64,000 bases of DNA from Elusimicrobiota bacterium (GCA_003151975.1 PLZD01000032.1:1-64000); one strand, 5' to 3'; counted from the stretch's first letter, positions 31,482 through 42,293 are shown. Program-made: numbers and translations. Notes: a model not told the origin generated them from the sequence alone.

Positions 31482-33086
31482 TCAAGGCGCAATCTCGACG
31501 ACGTCGAACTCGTCGAGAGGCTCGCGCGAGATCGAGAACGGCAGGAAGCCCGTCGCGCTCGAATAGAAGCCGCCCTCGCCAGTGTACGCGCTCAAGAGGC
31601 GCAGCGGCAGAGGGCAGTCCACCGTGATCCGCTCGACATCGGCCAGAAGCTTTCGGTTGGGCCTAAGGATGTTCGAGTTGGCCGCGGGAACGACCACGAC
31701 GTCACCCGGCCGGACTTCGTCCCAGCCGCCCTTGTTCAGATCGAGCTCGGATGCGCCGGCGCGTTCGAGATAGTACTGCAGTCCCCAATGACCGGCGCAC
31801 CACAGGCGTCTGCCGGGGTAGCGCGCGGCGACCCGGGCGGCCAGGTCGCGCTGGGCGCCGGCGTAGCGCGCGTCGACGAAACTCAGCGCCGCGCTCAGGG
31901 CCAGCGCGCCCGAGAAGGTCAGCGCGTAGATTCGGCGGAGGTCTCCGGGCTTCAGACGGCGCTCCAGCTCGCCGGCCATCGCGAAGATCAACGGCGGCAG
32001 CAGGAACAGGATCAGCCGCGCAAGCACCGACCAATAGAGAAACGCTTGGACAAAAAGCACCGACACGATCCACGGCGCCCAAAGGTCCCACGCGCGGCCA
32101 CGGCGCAGCGTCAAGACGCCCGTCAGCGCGCACAACGCCCCGAAAGCGAGCACGACGCCGGTCGCGCGGTCGAGAGGCCGGACCAAAGGCGCCAAATCGA
32201 AGTACGGCAGGAAGAGGATGCAGGAGCACGCCGCCAAGACCACGATGGTCCTGCGCTCGCGGCTGAAGGCCAGCGCCGGCCAAACCGCCGCCGCCGGCGA
32301 CGCGCCGCCCGTGAACGCCAGCATCGACCGGAGCTTGTGAGACCAGCGGGAATACGGCATGTCCGCGCTCTGCGATAGCGCGCCCCACGCCGAGCCCAAC
32401 GCCGAGCGGTACGTCAGACGGTCGTAGGCGGCGTAGCCCGCGATCGGCAGAAGGGCGACGGCCGCGTAGCCCGCGATCCTCTTTAACGGCGCGCCGCGCC
32501 TCCACAGATAGAAGATCGCCGTCGGGACCAGGAAGACCGCGCCGTACTTGGCGAAGACCGCAGCACCGCACAGCGCGGCCGAGGCCCAAAGGAACTCCCG
32601 GCGATTTTCCTTTTCCGCGCGCACCAAGGCGTAGAGGCCCAGAAAGCCCAGCGCCAACGCCAAAGTCTCAGGGTAGAGCAGGTTCATGTTGATCAGATAC
32701 GCCGGCGACGCGATTAAGATCAAGACGGGCCAGAGCGGCTCGGACAAGAAAAGTCCCGCCAGCAGATAGAGCGCCGCGGCGTCCAGCGCGTTGGCCGGCA
32801 CGAACATCAGGCGCATCGCCCACTCCCGGCCCGCCGTCAGCTTCCACGCGGCGGCCAGCGCGTAGAGCATCAGCGGCGGGGTGTTGTTGATCGAGGCCAT
32901 CGGCACCGAGCGCCCGTACCAGTTGAACTCGAAATCGAACGGATGAAGAGGATCGACGACGATGTGCCGCGCCGGAGCGAGAAATAACGGCTCGTCCATG
33001 TGAAACGGCTTGTCGAGGAAGAACAGCGAGCTCGCCGCGATGAAGCCCACGACGATGAGCAGTTCCCGGCGCGGCCTTCCGGTCAT
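31482..33086 (-). CDS. GT-C family membrane glycosyltransferase (PMT/ArnT-like), paralogue 1
   Basis: The 534-aa protein has about 11-12 transmembrane helices. The first periplasmic loop begins FHMDEPLF, the Asp-Glu motif where GT-C enzymes bind the lipid-linked donor, followed by DPLHPFDFEFNWYGR. The C-terminal soluble part ends with TGEGGFYSSATGFLPFSISREPLDEF. The upstream gene encodes a relative with the same motifs; the two overlap by 4 bp (ATGA). It probably moves a sugar from a polyprenyl donor to a lipid or protein outside the inner membrane. Confidence 0.87.
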   Translation of the reverse strand: MTGRPRRELLIVVGFIAASSLFFLDKPFHMDEPLFLAPARHIVVDPLHPFDFEFNWYGRSVPMASINNTPPLMLYALAAAWKLTAGREWAMRLMFVPANALDAAALYLLAGLFLSEPLWPVLILIASPAYLINMNLLYPETLALALGFLGLYALVRAEKENRREFLWASAALCGAAVFAKYGAVFLVPTAIFYLWRRGAPLKRIAGYAAVALLPIAGYAAYDRLTYRSALGSAWGALSQSADMPYSRWSHKLRSMLAFTGGASPAAAVWPALAFSRERRTIVVLAACSCILFLPYFDLAPLVRPLDRATGVVLAFGALCALTGVLTLRRGRAWDLWAPWIVSVLFVQAFLYWSVLARLILFLLPPLIFAMAGELERRLKPGDLRRIYALTFSGALALSAALSFVDARYAGAQRDLAARVAARYPGRRLWCAGHWGLQYYLERAGASELDLNKGGWDEVRPGDVVVVPAANSNILRPNRKLLADVERITVDCPLPLRLLSAYTGEGGFYSSATGFLPFSISREPLDEFDVVEIAP

Positions 33087-34690
33087 TTCAGCTGGACCAC
33101 CGTGAACGTCTCAAGAGGCTCGCGCGAAAGAGAGTACGGCAGGAAGCCCGACAAGTTGGAATAGAAGCCCCCCTCGCCGGTCCACCCGCTCATCAGCCGC
33201 AAAGGGATGGCGCAGGGCAGCTCGGAGGTCATGACGTCGGAGAGGATCGGATGAGAAGGCTTGACCCGCGCGGAATTAATGCCGAGGACCACCACCGCGT
33301 CGCCGGGACGCGCGAGGTCCCAGCCGCCCGCCGAAGCATCGAGGCCGCGGCCCCCGGCCTCTCCCAAATAGTGCGCCAAGCCCATGTAGCCGCTATACCA
33401 CACCGTGCGGCCCTTCGGGATAAACATGGACGCGACGTTGAGGGCGAACTCCTTTTGGGCCGCCGCGTAGCGGTAGTCGACGGCCGCCAACGGAAGGCTC
33501 ACGCACAGCGTCGCGGCCAGGCTCGCGCCGTATATTTTTTTCAGCTCGCCCGCGGGCCACGACGACTCGAACCGCTCGGCCATCAGAAAGATCAGCGGCG
33601 GCAGCATGAAGAGCGTCATGCGCGCCATGATCGACCAGTAAAAGAACTGGAATAATCCCGCCGTGGCGAGCCACGGCCCGAACAGCGCGAAGCCCTTCCG
33701 CGCGCGCGATTCGCGGGAGAACGCGAAGATCAACGCGAGCGCCGCTCCGGAAGCCATCAACGCGCCCGTCAGACGATCGATGAACCGTACCGCGACAGGA
33801 AAATCCAAGGCCGGAACGAAGAGCAAGACGGCGCCCGCCGCGACGAGCCAGCGAGTTTTCCCCTTGACCAGCAGCCACGGCCAGACGGCCGTGACGACGC
33901 CGCAGCCGCCGAGAAACGCGAAGAACGAGCGCAGCCGGTGCGGTCCCGACGACCACCATGAAGCCTGCGACTGCGTCGCGACGCTCAAGAAACGCGCGAT
34001 CAAGTCCGGATTGAAGAAAAAGTAAAAGACGATCAGGGCCGTCGCGGGCGCCGCGGCAGCCGCGAGGAACGCGAAGAGTTTTATGGGCCTCACGCCCCGG
34101 CGCCAACCATAAACGGCGGCGGGAATGAGAAACAGGGCCGCGTTGTACTTCGAGACGGCGGCGGCGCCCAGCAAAGCGGCCGAACCCCAAAACCAACTCG
34201 GGTCTTTCTCGTCGACGCCGCGCGCGATCGAGTAGAGACCCCAAAACCCGAGAGCCCCCGCCAGCTTCTCGGGCATCAGGTGGTTCATGTTGATGAGATA
34301 GGCGGGGGTGGCGATCGCGATCAAGGTCGGCAGCAGCGGCGACTTTAGAAAACGAGACGCAAGCAGGTAGAGGCCCAGCGCCGCGGCAAGATCGAGCGGG
34401 AACAGCGTCAGGCGCGTCGCGAATTCGGATTGTCCGCTTAGCCGCACGGCTGCTGCCAGCAAGTAAAAAAGCGCGGGAGGCGTCGTGTTGATCTGGGCCG
34501 CGGGCAGAAGACGGCCGTACCAGGTGAAGCTGAACGCCAGCGGGTGAAGCGGATCGACGAGAACGTGCTGGGCCGCGGCGAGAAAAAACGGCTCGTCGTT
34601 ATGGAACGCCTTCCCCATGAACGGCAGAAAGACCGCCGCGAGGAAAACGCCCACGAGAACAAGCTCGCGGCGCCGTTTCCCCGCGGTCAA
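33083..34690 (-). CDS. GT-C family membrane glycosyltransferase (PMT/ArnT-like), paralogue 2
   Basis: From TTG 34690 the protein has 535 aa, almost the same length as paralogue 1. It shares FHNDEPFF with the Asp-Glu motif, DPLHPLAFSFTWYGR, the central helices, and the C-terminal TGEGGFYSNLSGFLPYSLSREPLETF. The TTG overlaps the stop of the Lrp-like gene (TTGA), giving translational coupling and a start that matches the paralogue; a longer frame to 34900 is not supported. Confidence 0.87.
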   Translation of the reverse strand: MTAGKRRRELVLVGVFLAAVFLPFMGKAFHNDEPFFLAAAQHVLVDPLHPLAFSFTWYGRLLPAAQINTTPPALFYLLAAAVRLSGQSEFATRLTLFPLDLAAALGLYLLASRFLKSPLLPTLIAIATPAYLINMNHLMPEKLAGALGFWGLYSIARGVDEKDPSWFWGSAALLGAAAVSKYNAALFLIPAAVYGWRRGVRPIKLFAFLAAAAAPATALIVFYFFFNPDLIARFLSVATQSQASWWSSGPHRLRSFFAFLGGCGVVTAVWPWLLVKGKTRWLVAAGAVLLFVPALDFPVAVRFIDRLTGALMASGAALALIFAFSRESRARKGFALFGPWLATAGLFQFFYWSIMARMTLFMLPPLIFLMAERFESSWPAGELKKIYGASLAATLCVSLPLAAVDYRYAAAQKEFALNVASMFIPKGRTVWYSGYMGLAHYLGEAGGRGLDASAGGWDLARPGDAVVVLGINSARVKPSHPILSDVMTSELPCAIPLRLMSGWTGEGGFYSNLSGFLPYSLSREPLETFTVVQLK

Positions 34691-34917
34691 AGATTCGTGG
34701 TGACGAGGGTCTCGGTGCCGGTGACGCCGTCGACGCCGCGAATCGAGCTGACCACCAAGCCGCAGAGCTTGTCCATGGTGTCGGCCTCCGCGGACAGGAT
34801 TACGTCCCAGCCGCCGAAAGTCATGAACACCTCGGTCACGCCCGGCAGCGCCCGGATCTTTTGAATGGCCTTCTGTTCCTTGCCCGGCCCCAGCTTGCAT
34901 AGGACGAACGCTCTCAT
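34687..34917 (-). CDS. Stand-alone Lrp/AsnC ligand-binding (RAM) domain
   Basis: The 76-aa product begins MRAFVLCKLGPGKEQKAI and has the RAM-domain pattern with GVTEVFMTFGGWDVILSAEAD and RGVDGVTGTETLV. There is no helix-turn-helix. Such stand-alone domains bind amino acids and form oligomers, and may modulate full-length Lrp proteins. The gene lies 1 bp after a lipoate ligase and overlaps the next glycosyltransferase; the ATG at 34917 has AGGAG 5 bp upstream. A longer frame to 35055 is a shadow of the ligase. Confidence 0.88.
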   Translation of the reverse strand: MRAFVLCKLGPGKEQKAIQKIRALPGVTEVFMTFGGWDVILSAEADTMDKLCGLVVSSIRGVDGVTGTETLVTTNL

Positions 34918-34918
34918 G

Positions 34919-35599
34919 TCATCTCCTTTTGTTCCACGCATCCGACCGGTATTTTTCTTCGAGTCGCCGCGCCTCGATCCGCCAGGCCTCGTCGATCTCA
35001 GACGAGGCCGCGCGCTCCCATTCCTTCTCGATGCCGAGCGCGACGGCCTCCTCAATTTCCTCGACAGAGCGACCGAACACCTCGGGTCTCAGCGAACCTT
35101 GATAGAGCCCGCGTCCCGCCCGGCGCCTGAGCGCTCCGCCCAAAGCCTTGCGCCCGTCGTCGTCGGTGAGATCCATTTTCTCCGGCGCGGAAAAGCAAAG
35201 CTTCTCGAGACCGCCGGGCGCGGGCGCTCCGGACCACAAGCGGCTCGCGATCCCGCTCGCCTTCAATCCCAAATGGACGCCTCGGTGGATGTTCTTGTAA
35301 ATCAAACACGGAGAGCTCAAGCGCTCCCACGGGAACACGAGCGAGAAGGTGACGTCGCCGTCGTGGAACACCACGCCGCCGCCGGTCGCGCGGCGCACGA
35401 GCGGCGCGCCCGCAAGCTTGCGCCGCCGCGCGGCGTCCTCCGCGGCCACATGAGGCTGAGAGTAGCCGAAGGTCACGGCGGGACCTTGCCAGCGGTAGAA
35501 GCGCAGGACCAGCGCGCCTTCGGGCGCGTTGAGCAGGATCGCCTCGTCGAGCGCCATGTGCGCGGCCGCGTCGAGCGCCGCCACGCTTTCGCCGATCAT
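34919..35599 (-). CDS. Lipoate-protein ligase A family (LplA/LipM-like)
   Basis: The 226-aa protein has the family marks [42 protein letters not shown] and the [12 protein letters not shown] segment that corresponds to the lysine loop (GRKIxGxAQRR in LplA). It attaches lipoate or octanoate to lipoyl domains. The lipoyl-carrying GcvH is encoded in the same minus-strand run at 40778-41179, so GcvH is the likely substrate. TAGGAT ends 6 nt before the ATG, so it may also have its own promoter. Confidence 0.88.
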   Translation of the reverse strand: MIGESVAALDAAAHMALDEAILLNAPEGALVLRFYRWQGPAVTFGYSQPHVAAEDAARRRKLAGAPLVRRATGGGVVFHDGDVTFSLVFPWERLSSPCLIYKNIHRGVHLGLKASGIASRLWSGAPAPGGLEKLCFSAPEKMDLTDDDGRKALGGALRRRAGRGLYQGSLRPEVFGRSVEEIEEAVALGIEKEWERAASSEIDEAWRIEARRLEEKYRSDAWNKRR

Positions 35600-35629
35600 G
35601 AGCCTATCCTAGCAAAACCGAAAGGCGGC

Positions 35630-37888
35630 CTATTGGCCCGGCGGCTGCTGCTGGACCTTGCCCCGCATCTCCTTCTCGAGGTCGTCCATCTGCTTCATGT
35701 CCTTTCGCAGAAGTTCTTCCTTGGTCGGCTGGGGCGCGGGTTGCGGTTGAGGCTCGACGGCGGGGCTTTGCGCCTCGGGAGCGGGCGCGGGAGCCGCTTC
35801 GGGCGCCGGTTGGGGCGCGGGTTTTGTCGCCGCCTTGGGCGCCGGTTTCGGCTTGGGTTTTGCCGCGGGCTTTCCCGACGCTCCGGCCAATTGCTCGTAG
35901 ATCGAGCCGAGCTGATGGTGCAGATCCGCGGACTTGTCCGCGCCGATGTCGGCGGAAGCGAGCTGGCCCTGAAGGTCGTTGAACGACGGGGCCACCTGCC
36001 GGCTCACCTCGCAGAGGTGGCCGGGACCGTAGCAGGTGTTGAGAATCGGGGTCAGGGGCCTTCCGCACTCGCCCGATGGACCGCAGGCGATGATCCCGCG
36101 CGGAGGCGGCTCCACGACGGGAGGCTTCTGGTCGATGACCCCAATGGGATTGACCGGATTCTGGAGGGGCGGCGGCGGATTGTCCGTGATGGGGCCAGAC
36201 GGCGGCGTCGGATTGGGGCATGCGGGGCCCGCCGGCCAGCAGGCGGTCCCAAAAAGAGAAGGCGGAGGAGAGGGCGGCACGGCCGGCGGCGGCGCCGGAG
36301 TCGGCGCGGGCGGCGCATAAATCGGCTGAGGATTTCCGCCGTGTCCGCCATGACGCCCGTGCTGGCTCTCGTAGATCAAGTAGCCGACGCCGCCCAACGT
36401 CGCGACATCGAGCAAATCCATCGCCCAGCCCGTTTCCTGCAGAGTTTCAGGATTGACGACGAGGTTCTGCGCATCCTCTTGCGAGATGCGCTTCAGATCG
36501 CCCGCGTAGTCGGTCTTGTCCGGGGCCTGCTTGGAGGCTTGCCGGTATTCCAGCGCAGCCAGGGTCGCATAGGAAGAGTGCAGAATGGCGGAGCGCGAGG
36601 CGAGCTCCTTGCGCGACGCCGCCTTGGGGGGCAGGGCCTTGAGCACCTGCTTGTAGTCGTCGTCCGACACCGACATCAGAAGATCGGCCAGTTCCCGCAG
36701 GCGCGCCTCGCGCTTGGCGGTCAGCGCCTCGTCGGCTTCCGGCTCGGGAGCCAGCGCCGCCAACTGCTCGTAAAGGCCGCCGATCTGGCCGTGGAGCGCG
36801 GCTTTCTTCTTCTGCGACTTCTCGGCGGCAAGGTCGGTGTAGAGCGCGCCGATCTTCTTGTCCAAAACATCGGCCGGCGAGTCCTTAAGCTTGCGGCCAA
36901 CATAAGTTTGACCGCCGTTCAGAGCGTAGTTGATCGCCGCGTTGCCCAGCCACTTGAAGACGTCGATGGCCCAGCCCGCCTCTTTGAGAGTGCCCGTGTC
37001 GACCATGACGGCCTGCGCGTCGACCGTCGCCGGAATCTCGGCGGCCTGGCGATACTCGAGCGCCGCGAGAGTCAAGTAGACCGACTTGAGGGCATCCGGG
37101 CGGGTGGCGACGTGCGCGTCGGGGGCCGGGCTTGCCGGCAGCTGCGCCAGAGCTTTCTTGTAATCGTCGTCGGAGAAAGACTTGAGCAGGTTGGCCAGCT
37201 TGATCAGGCGCTGCTCCTGTCTCGCGACCTGGACGTCCATCGACGGCGGCGCGACGGCGGCCGCGGCCAATTGCTCGTAAACTCCGCCCATCTCAAAATG
37301 AAGAGCGGCTTGCTGCGGAGGCTCCTTCGCCTTGCCGAGGTCCATCTCGAGCCCGCCGAGCTTGCGATCGAGCTTGGCGGTCTCAGAATTGCTGAGCTCT
37401 CGGCCGACGTAGGTCTGCCCGCCCTGAAGCGCGTAGTTGATCGCGGCGTTGCCGAGCCACTTAAGCAGGTCGACGGCCCAGCCGGTCTCCTGCGCCGACT
37501 GCACGCGCTCGTACGCCGGCGCGTAGGTCGACGACGATACGGCCGCCTCGTGGTACTCAAGGGCCGCCATTGTCGTGTACGCCGAGCCCAGCGCTTGGGT
37601 CCGGGAAGACGCCTGTTCCGGCACCTTCGCCGGGGCTTGGTTGACCGCGCCGTCGTAATCGTCGTCGGTGATCGACTCGAGGATCTTGATGAGCTCCTTG
37701 AGCTTGGCGCCCTTCTCCGACGCCGCGCTGTCGTCGGGCGCGACCACCGGGGGCGTCGTGCCTTTCGGCGCGAGCAGCGGTGCCGCCTTTCCCTTCGGCG
37801 AGACCAGCGGCGGCGTCTGCGCGTCGTCTTGAGCGAAGACGCCCGTGCCGGCGAGCAGAGAAGCGGCGAACAAGAAAGCGATTTTCAT
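35630..37888 (-). CDS. Secreted protein with three tandem ~190-residue repeats, function unknown
   Basis: The 752-aa product from ATG 37888 has a signal peptide (1-20) and three related units. Each begins with a short DDDY segment ([33 protein letters not shown]), then a helix with [10 protein letters not shown], then, in units 1 and 2, [19 protein letters not shown], and closes with GGxYEQLAAL. A Pro-rich linker (about 520-620), a Cys-containing segment and a Pro/Ala/Lys-rich tail follow. The ATG overlaps the gcvP stop (ATGA). I do not recognise the repeat. It is probably a periplasmic or surface scaffold. Confidence 0.8.
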   Translation of the reverse strand: MKIAFLFAASLLAGTGVFAQDDAQTPPLVSPKGKAAPLLAPKGTTPPVVAPDDSAASEKGAKLKELIKILESITDDDYDGAVNQAPAKVPEQASSRTQALGSAYTTMAALEYHEAAVSSSTYAPAYERVQSAQETGWAVDLLKWLGNAAINYALQGGQTYVGRELSNSETAKLDRKLGGLEMDLGKAKEPPQQAALHFEMGGVYEQLAAAAVAPPSMDVQVARQEQRLIKLANLLKSFSDDDYKKALAQLPASPAPDAHVATRPDALKSVYLTLAALEYRQAAEIPATVDAQAVMVDTGTLKEAGWAIDVFKWLGNAAINYALNGGQTYVGRKLKDSPADVLDKKIGALYTDLAAEKSQKKKAALHGQIGGLYEQLAALAPEPEADEALTAKREARLRELADLLMSVSDDDYKQVLKALPPKAASRKELASRSAILHSSYATLAALEYRQASKQAPDKTDYAGDLKRISQEDAQNLVVNPETLQETGWAMDLLDVATLGGVGYLIYESQHGRHGGHGGNPQPIYAPPAPTPAPPPAVPPSPPPSLFGTACWPAGPACPNPTPPSGPITDNPPPPLQNPVNPIGVIDQKPPVVEPPPRGIIACGPSGECGRPLTPILNTCYGPGHLCEVSRQVAPSFNDLQGQLASADIGADKSADLHHQLGSIYEQLAGASGKPAAKPKPKPAPKAATKPAPQPAPEAAPAPAPEAQSPAVEPQPQPAPQPTKEELLRKDMKQMDDLEKEMRGKVQQQPPGQ

Positions 37889-40791
37889 GAGGCGGAACCC
37901 TCCCACGGCGGACACGAGCAGACGAAGTTGCGATCTCCGTACGCGTTATCAATGCGCCCGACCGCGGGCCAGAATTTATTTTCGCGCAGCCACTCCGCCG
38001 GGTAAGCGGCGACCGCGCGCGAGTAGGCGTGCTTCCAATCGTCGGCGCAGACGGTGTCCGCCGTATGCGGCGCGTTCTTGAGCGGGTTGTCGACGCGATC
38101 CGACTTGCCCTGCTCGATGAGCCGGATCTCCTCGCGGATGGCGCTCATGGCCGCGATGAAGCGGTCGAGCTCGGCCTTGGACTCGCTTTCGGTGGGCTCG
38201 ATCATCATCGTGCCCGGCACGGGGAACGAGACCGTCGGCGCGTGGAAGCCGTAATCCATGAGGCGCTTGGCGGCGTCTTCGACCTGAATGTCGGTCGAGG
38301 CTTTGAACTGGCGCAGATCGAGTATGCACTCGTGCGCGACGAGGCCGGATGATCCCTTGTAGAGCACGGGGTAGAGCTTCTCGAGCGCCTTCGCGACGTA
38401 GTTCGCGTTCAAAATGGCGGTCTTCGTCGCCTCGGTCAGGCCTTGAGCGCCCATCATCGCGATGTACGCCCACGAGATCACGAGGATCGACGGCGAGCCC
38501 CAGGGCGCCGCCGAGACGGGGCCGGCGGCCTGCGGCGCGCCCGGCTCCATGACCACGGGATGGCTGGGCAGAAACGGGGCCAGATGCTCGGCGACGCCGA
38601 TCGGGCCCATGCCCGGTCCGCCGCCGCCGTGCGGGATGCAGAAAGTCTTGTGCAGATTGAGATGGCAAACGTCGGCGCCCATGTCGCCGGGGCGGCAGAG
38701 CCCGACCTGCGCGTTCATGTTGGCGCCGTCCATGTAGACCTGGCCGCCGTGCTTGTGAATGATCGCGCAGATGTCCTTAATGCCTTCTTCAAAGACGCCG
38801 TGCGTCGATGGGTAAGTGACCATCAGCGCGGCCAAGTCCTTGGCGTGCTCGTCGGCCTTGGCTTTGAGGTCCTTAAGATCGATGTCGCCGTTTTCGGTCG
38901 TGGCGACGGGCACGATCTTGAAGCCCGCCATCGCCGCCGAGGCCGGGTTGGTCCCGTGCGCGGACTGCGGGATCAGGCAAACGTTTCGCGCCGATTGGCC
39001 GCGGCTTTTGTGGTACGCGCGGATCGCGAGCAAGCCGGCGTATTCGCCCTGCGAGCCCGCGTTGGGCTGGAGCGAGACCGCGGCAAAGCCCGTGATCTCG
39101 GCGAGCCACTTGGACAGCTGGCGGAAAAGTTCTTGATAGCCCTGCGCCTGCTCGAGCGGCGCGAACGGATGCAGCTTGCCGAACTCGGGCCAGGTCACCG
39201 GCAGCATCTCGGCCGCGGCGTTGAGCTTCATCGTGCAGGAGCCGAGAGGAATCATCGAGTGCGTCAGCGAGAGGTCTTTCGCTTCAAGCCGTTTTATGTA
39301 CCTCAGCATTTCCGTTTCGGAATGGTAGCTGTTAAACACGGGATGCGTGAGAAAAGGACGCTCGCGCTTCAGCGCGAGCGGAACAGCCGCGTCAGCGGCT
39401 GCGCCGGTCAAAGGAGACAAGTCGTCGATCGTAAATTCGAGTCTTTTCCCAATGGAAAATATATCGAGCAAGTCTTTAATATCAGCCTCAGACGCCGTTT
39501 CATCAAGAGCGATCGTAAGAGAGTCGTCGAGCAACCGGAGATTGATTCTCCGCACTTTCCCCTCCATGATGATCCGGCGCAGCGCGTCCCGAGGAGGACT
39601 GACCTTGACGGTATCGAAGAAGGGTTCGGGCGAAACTTCGTAGCCCAGCTTCTGAAGCCCCGCGGCGAGGAGGCTGGTCAAAAAGTGGATGCGCGCGGCG
39701 ATCCGCTGCAGTCCGCTCGGCCCATGATAAACGGCGTACATGCTGGCCGTCACGGCGAGTAAGACCTGCGCCGTGCAAATATTGGAGGTCGCCTTCTCGC
39801 GGCGGATGTGCTGCTCGCGCGTCTGCAAAGCGAGGCGATAGGCGGGCTTGCCGCGAGAGTCCTTCGACACGCCGACAATGCGCCCCGGCATGATGCGCTT
39901 GTACTCGTCCTTGGTCGCCATGAAGGCCGCGTGGGGGCCGCCGTAGCCCATAGGAACGCCGAAGCGCTGGGAAGAGCCGACGGCGATGTCGGCTCCGAAA
40001 TCGCCGGGGCACTTCAAGAGCGTCAGGCTCAATAGGTCGGCCGCGACCGTCACGAGCGCTCCGGCTTTGTGGGCCTTCTCGCAAAGAGCCGAGTAGTCGC
40101 AAACGCCTCCGTCGGTCTTCGGATACTGGACCAAGACTCCGAACGGCTTGCGCGTGAAATCGAATTTCTCATGGTCGCCGACGACGACCTCGAAACCGAA
40201 GCCTGCCGCGCGCGTGCGCACGACCTCGATCGTCTGCGGATGGCAATCTTTAGAAACGAAAAAAATATTCGTTGAATTCTGATTGGCGTTGTGGCTCATC
40301 GCCATCGCCTCGGCCGCGGCGGTTGCCTCATCAAGCAAGGATGCATTGGCAACAGGCAAGCCCGTGAGGTCGATGATCATCGTCTGGAAATTGACGAGCG
40401 CTTCGAGGCGCCCCTGCGCGATCTCCGCCTGGTACGGAGTGTAAGCCGTGTACCAGCCGGGATTCTCGAGGATGGTCCGCAGGATGACGGGCGGCGTAAC
40501 GCAGTCGTTGTAGCCCATGCCGAGGTACGAGCGAAAAACCTGATTGCGGGACGCCATCAGCTTGAGCTTGGCTAGCGCCTCGTGCTCGGTCAGCGCGGGC
40601 GGCAACTCGAGCGGCTTTCCCAAACGGATGGCGCGCGGAACGGCTTTGTCTGCCAGCTCGTCGAGCGACTTGAGGCCCAGGGCCTTGAGCATCAGCTGCG
40701 CCTCGTCGTGGCGCGGGCCGATGTGGCGGCGCAGGAACGAGTCCGACGGAGGAACGAGAGCCTTTTGCGGCTTCGCTTTAGTGGCCGGCAT
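37885..40791 (-). CDS. gcvP: Glycine dehydrogenase (decarboxylating), P protein, single chain
   Basis: The 968-aa product contains both P-protein halves in one chain. The N-terminus has FLRRHIGP and [12 protein letters not shown]; the C-terminal half has the PLP-lysine motif [18 protein letters not shown] with Lys715. It decarboxylates glycine and passes the aminomethyl group to GcvH. The start at 40791 gives an overlap of 14 bp with gcvH, the same as between gcvH and gcvT. The frame is open further upstream, but that part is antisense-like shadow of gcvH. Confidence 0.97.
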   Translation of the reverse strand: MPATKAKPQKALVPPSDSFLRRHIGPRHDEAQLMLKALGLKSLDELADKAVPRAIRLGKPLELPPALTEHEALAKLKLMASRNQVFRSYLGMGYNDCVTPPVILRTILENPGWYTAYTPYQAEIAQGRLEALVNFQTMIIDLTGLPVANASLLDEATAAAEAMAMSHNANQNSTNIFFVSKDCHPQTIEVVRTRAAGFGFEVVVGDHEKFDFTRKPFGVLVQYPKTDGGVCDYSALCEKAHKAGALVTVAADLLSLTLLKCPGDFGADIAVGSSQRFGVPMGYGGPHAAFMATKDEYKRIMPGRIVGVSKDSRGKPAYRLALQTREQHIRREKATSNICTAQVLLAVTASMYAVYHGPSGLQRIAARIHFLTSLLAAGLQKLGYEVSPEPFFDTVKVSPPRDALRRIIMEGKVRRINLRLLDDSLTIALDETASEADIKDLLDIFSIGKRLEFTIDDLSPLTGAAADAAVPLALKRERPFLTHPVFNSYHSETEMLRYIKRLEAKDLSLTHSMIPLGSCTMKLNAAAEMLPVTWPEFGKLHPFAPLEQAQGYQELFRQLSKWLAEITGFAAVSLQPNAGSQGEYAGLLAIRAYHKSRGQSARNVCLIPQSAHGTNPASAAMAGFKIVPVATTENGDIDLKDLKAKADEHAKDLAALMVTYPSTHGVFEEGIKDICAIIHKHGGQVYMDGANMNAQVGLCRPGDMGADVCHLNLHKTFCIPHGGGGPGMGPIGVAEHLAPFLPSHPVVMEPGAPQAAGPVSAAPWGSPSILVISWAYIAMMGAQGLTEATKTAILNANYVAKALEKLYPVLYKGSSGLVAHECILDLRQFKASTDIQVEDAAKRLMDYGFHAPTVSFPVPGTMMIEPTESESKAELDRFIAAMSAIREEIRLIEQGKSDRVDNPLKNAPHTADTVCADDWKHAYSRAVAAYPAEWLRENKFWPAVGRIDNAYGDRNFVCSCPPWEGSAS

Positions 40792-41179
40792 TGGCGGCCG
40801 GGGACTTGAGGAATTCTTGGTACTTCGCGAAATCCATGAGCGAGCTTTCTTCGCCGGGCTTGGAGGGCTTGACCTTGAAGAGCCAGCCTTCCTCGAGCGG
40901 CGAGCGGTTGACGAGCGCCGGGTCCTTGGCGAGCACCTCATTGACGGCGACGACCTCGCCGGAGACGGGCGCGTAGATGTCGAAAGCGGCCTTGACCGAC
41001 TCGATCACGGCGCACGCCTCTCCCTGCGCGACCTTGCGGCCGATCTTGGGCAGCTCCGCGTAGACGACGTCGCTGATCTCGTGCTGGGCGTGGTCGGAAA
41101 CGCCGACAGACGCCGTGCCGCCCTCCACGCTGACCCACTCGTGCGACTTCATGTAACGGCAGCTTTCAGGTTTTGGCAT
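40778..41179 (-). CDS. gcvH: Glycine cleavage system H protein
   Basis: The 133-aa protein has the lipoyl domain with the modified Lys63 in [14 protein letters not shown], and the typical beginning [14 protein letters not shown] and ending [13 protein letters not shown]. It carries the aminomethyl group between P, T and L proteins. It overlaps gcvT by 14 bp and gcvP by 14 bp. The L protein (lpd) is not in the window. Confidence 0.97.
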   Translation of the reverse strand: MPKPESCRYMKSHEWVSVEGGTASVGVSDHAQHEISDVVYAELPKIGRKVAQGEACAVIESVKAAFDIYAPVSGEVVAVNEVLAKDPALVNRSPLEEGWLFKVKPSKPGEESSLMDFAKYQEFLKSPAANAGH

Positions 41180-42287
41180 TTTTTAGATCCTCTGAGACGT
41201 AGTAGGGCATCTTGACGACTTCGGCGGCGGCACGCCGGCCGTGGAGCTCGACCTCGAGCTTGGCGCCGGGCTTGAGATCGGGCCGGTCGAGATAGCCTTG
41301 TCCGATGCCCGCCTGCAAAGTCGGCGAGAAAGTCGCGCTGCACAGCGTTCCGGCCTGCTTGCCGTCGACAAAAACCGGCGTCCCAGGCCGCGGCACGCCG
41401 CGCTCGGAGAGCTTGATGCCGATCAGCTTGCGCTTGAGGCCGTCCTTCTTCTGCTTCTCGAACGCGGCCCGCCCGACGAAATCGCCCTTGTCGAGCTTGA
41501 CGACCCAGCCGTAGCCGGCCTCGTAGCTCGAGTGGTCGTCATCGATGTCCTGGCCGTACAAAAGATAGCCGGCCTCGAGGCGCAAAGTGTCTCGCGCGCC
41601 CAGGCCGCAGGGCACGGCGCCCAGCGAGCGTCCTTTCAGCAAGAGATTGTCCCAGAGCCGCGAAATGATCTCCGAGGGCACGATGAACTCGAAGCCGTCT
41701 TCGCCTGTATAACCCGTGCGGGTGATCGCGCTTTTCTGGTCGAAGACCGTGGCCATCATCGCGCCGAAGCGCGGCAGCTTGAGCGCGTCGGGATAGTCGA
41801 GGCCGACGAGCTGGGCCGCTTTCGGGCCCTGCACCGCGATCATGCTGTAGTAATCGCTCATGTTGTCGAGCTCGACTTTGAGCCCGGTCGAATGCTTCTG
41901 GAAATAGTCGAAGTCCTTGTCGATCGTCGCCGCATTGACGACGACGAGGTAGCGGTTGTCGCCCATGTTCGAGACGATGACGTCGTCGACGACGCCGCCT
42001 TTTTCGTTCGGCAGGTGGGAGTAGATCGCCTTGCCGGGCCCGATCTTGCCGATGTCGTTGGTATTGATTGTCTGGAGGAACTTGAGCGCGTCGGGGCCGT
42101 AGACCCAGACCTGGCCCATGTGCGAGACGTCGAACAGGCCGCATTGATTGCGGACCGCGGCATGTTCCTTTAATATGGACTCGTATTGGATCGGCAGTTC
42201 CCAGCCGTGGAAGTCCACCAGCTTGGCGCCGAGGGCTTTGTGCGCGTCGTAAAGGGCGGTGCGGCGGAGCTCCGTCGTGGTGCTCAT
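41166..42287 (-). CDS. gcvT: Glycine cleavage system T protein (aminomethyltransferase)
   Basis: The 373-aa protein has the GcvT marks LYDAHKALGAKLVDFHGW, FDVSHMGQV, RTGYTGEDGFE and LGARDTLRLEAGYLLYG. It moves the methylene group to tetrahydrofolate and frees ammonia. It is the first gene of the 24-kb minus-strand run. TATTAT ends 6 nt before the ATG at 42287, suggesting a leaderless start; I see no glycine riboswitch in the short upstream region. Confidence 0.97.
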   Translation of the reverse strand: MSTTTELRRTALYDAHKALGAKLVDFHGWELPIQYESILKEHAAVRNQCGLFDVSHMGQVWVYGPDALKFLQTINTNDIGKIGPGKAIYSHLPNEKGGVVDDVIVSNMGDNRYLVVVNAATIDKDFDYFQKHSTGLKVELDNMSDYYSMIAVQGPKAAQLVGLDYPDALKLPRFGAMMATVFDQKSAITRTGYTGEDGFEFIVPSEIISRLWDNLLLKGRSLGAVPCGLGARDTLRLEAGYLLYGQDIDDDHSSYEAGYGWVVKLDKGDFVGRAAFEKQKKDGLKRKLIGIKLSERGVPRPGTPVFVDGKQAGTLCSATFSPTLQAGIGQGYLDRPDLKPGAKLEVELHGRRAAAEVVKMPYYVSEDLKNAKT

Positions 42288-42293
42288 ACCTTA

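Noticed and set aside
34865-38005. Plus-strand open frame of 1046 codons antisense to the repeat protein and lipoate ligase
   Set aside because: It lies opposite three well-supported genes, has Arg/Leu/Gly-rich low-complexity sequence with no motif, and follows from GC-rich codon use on the other strand.
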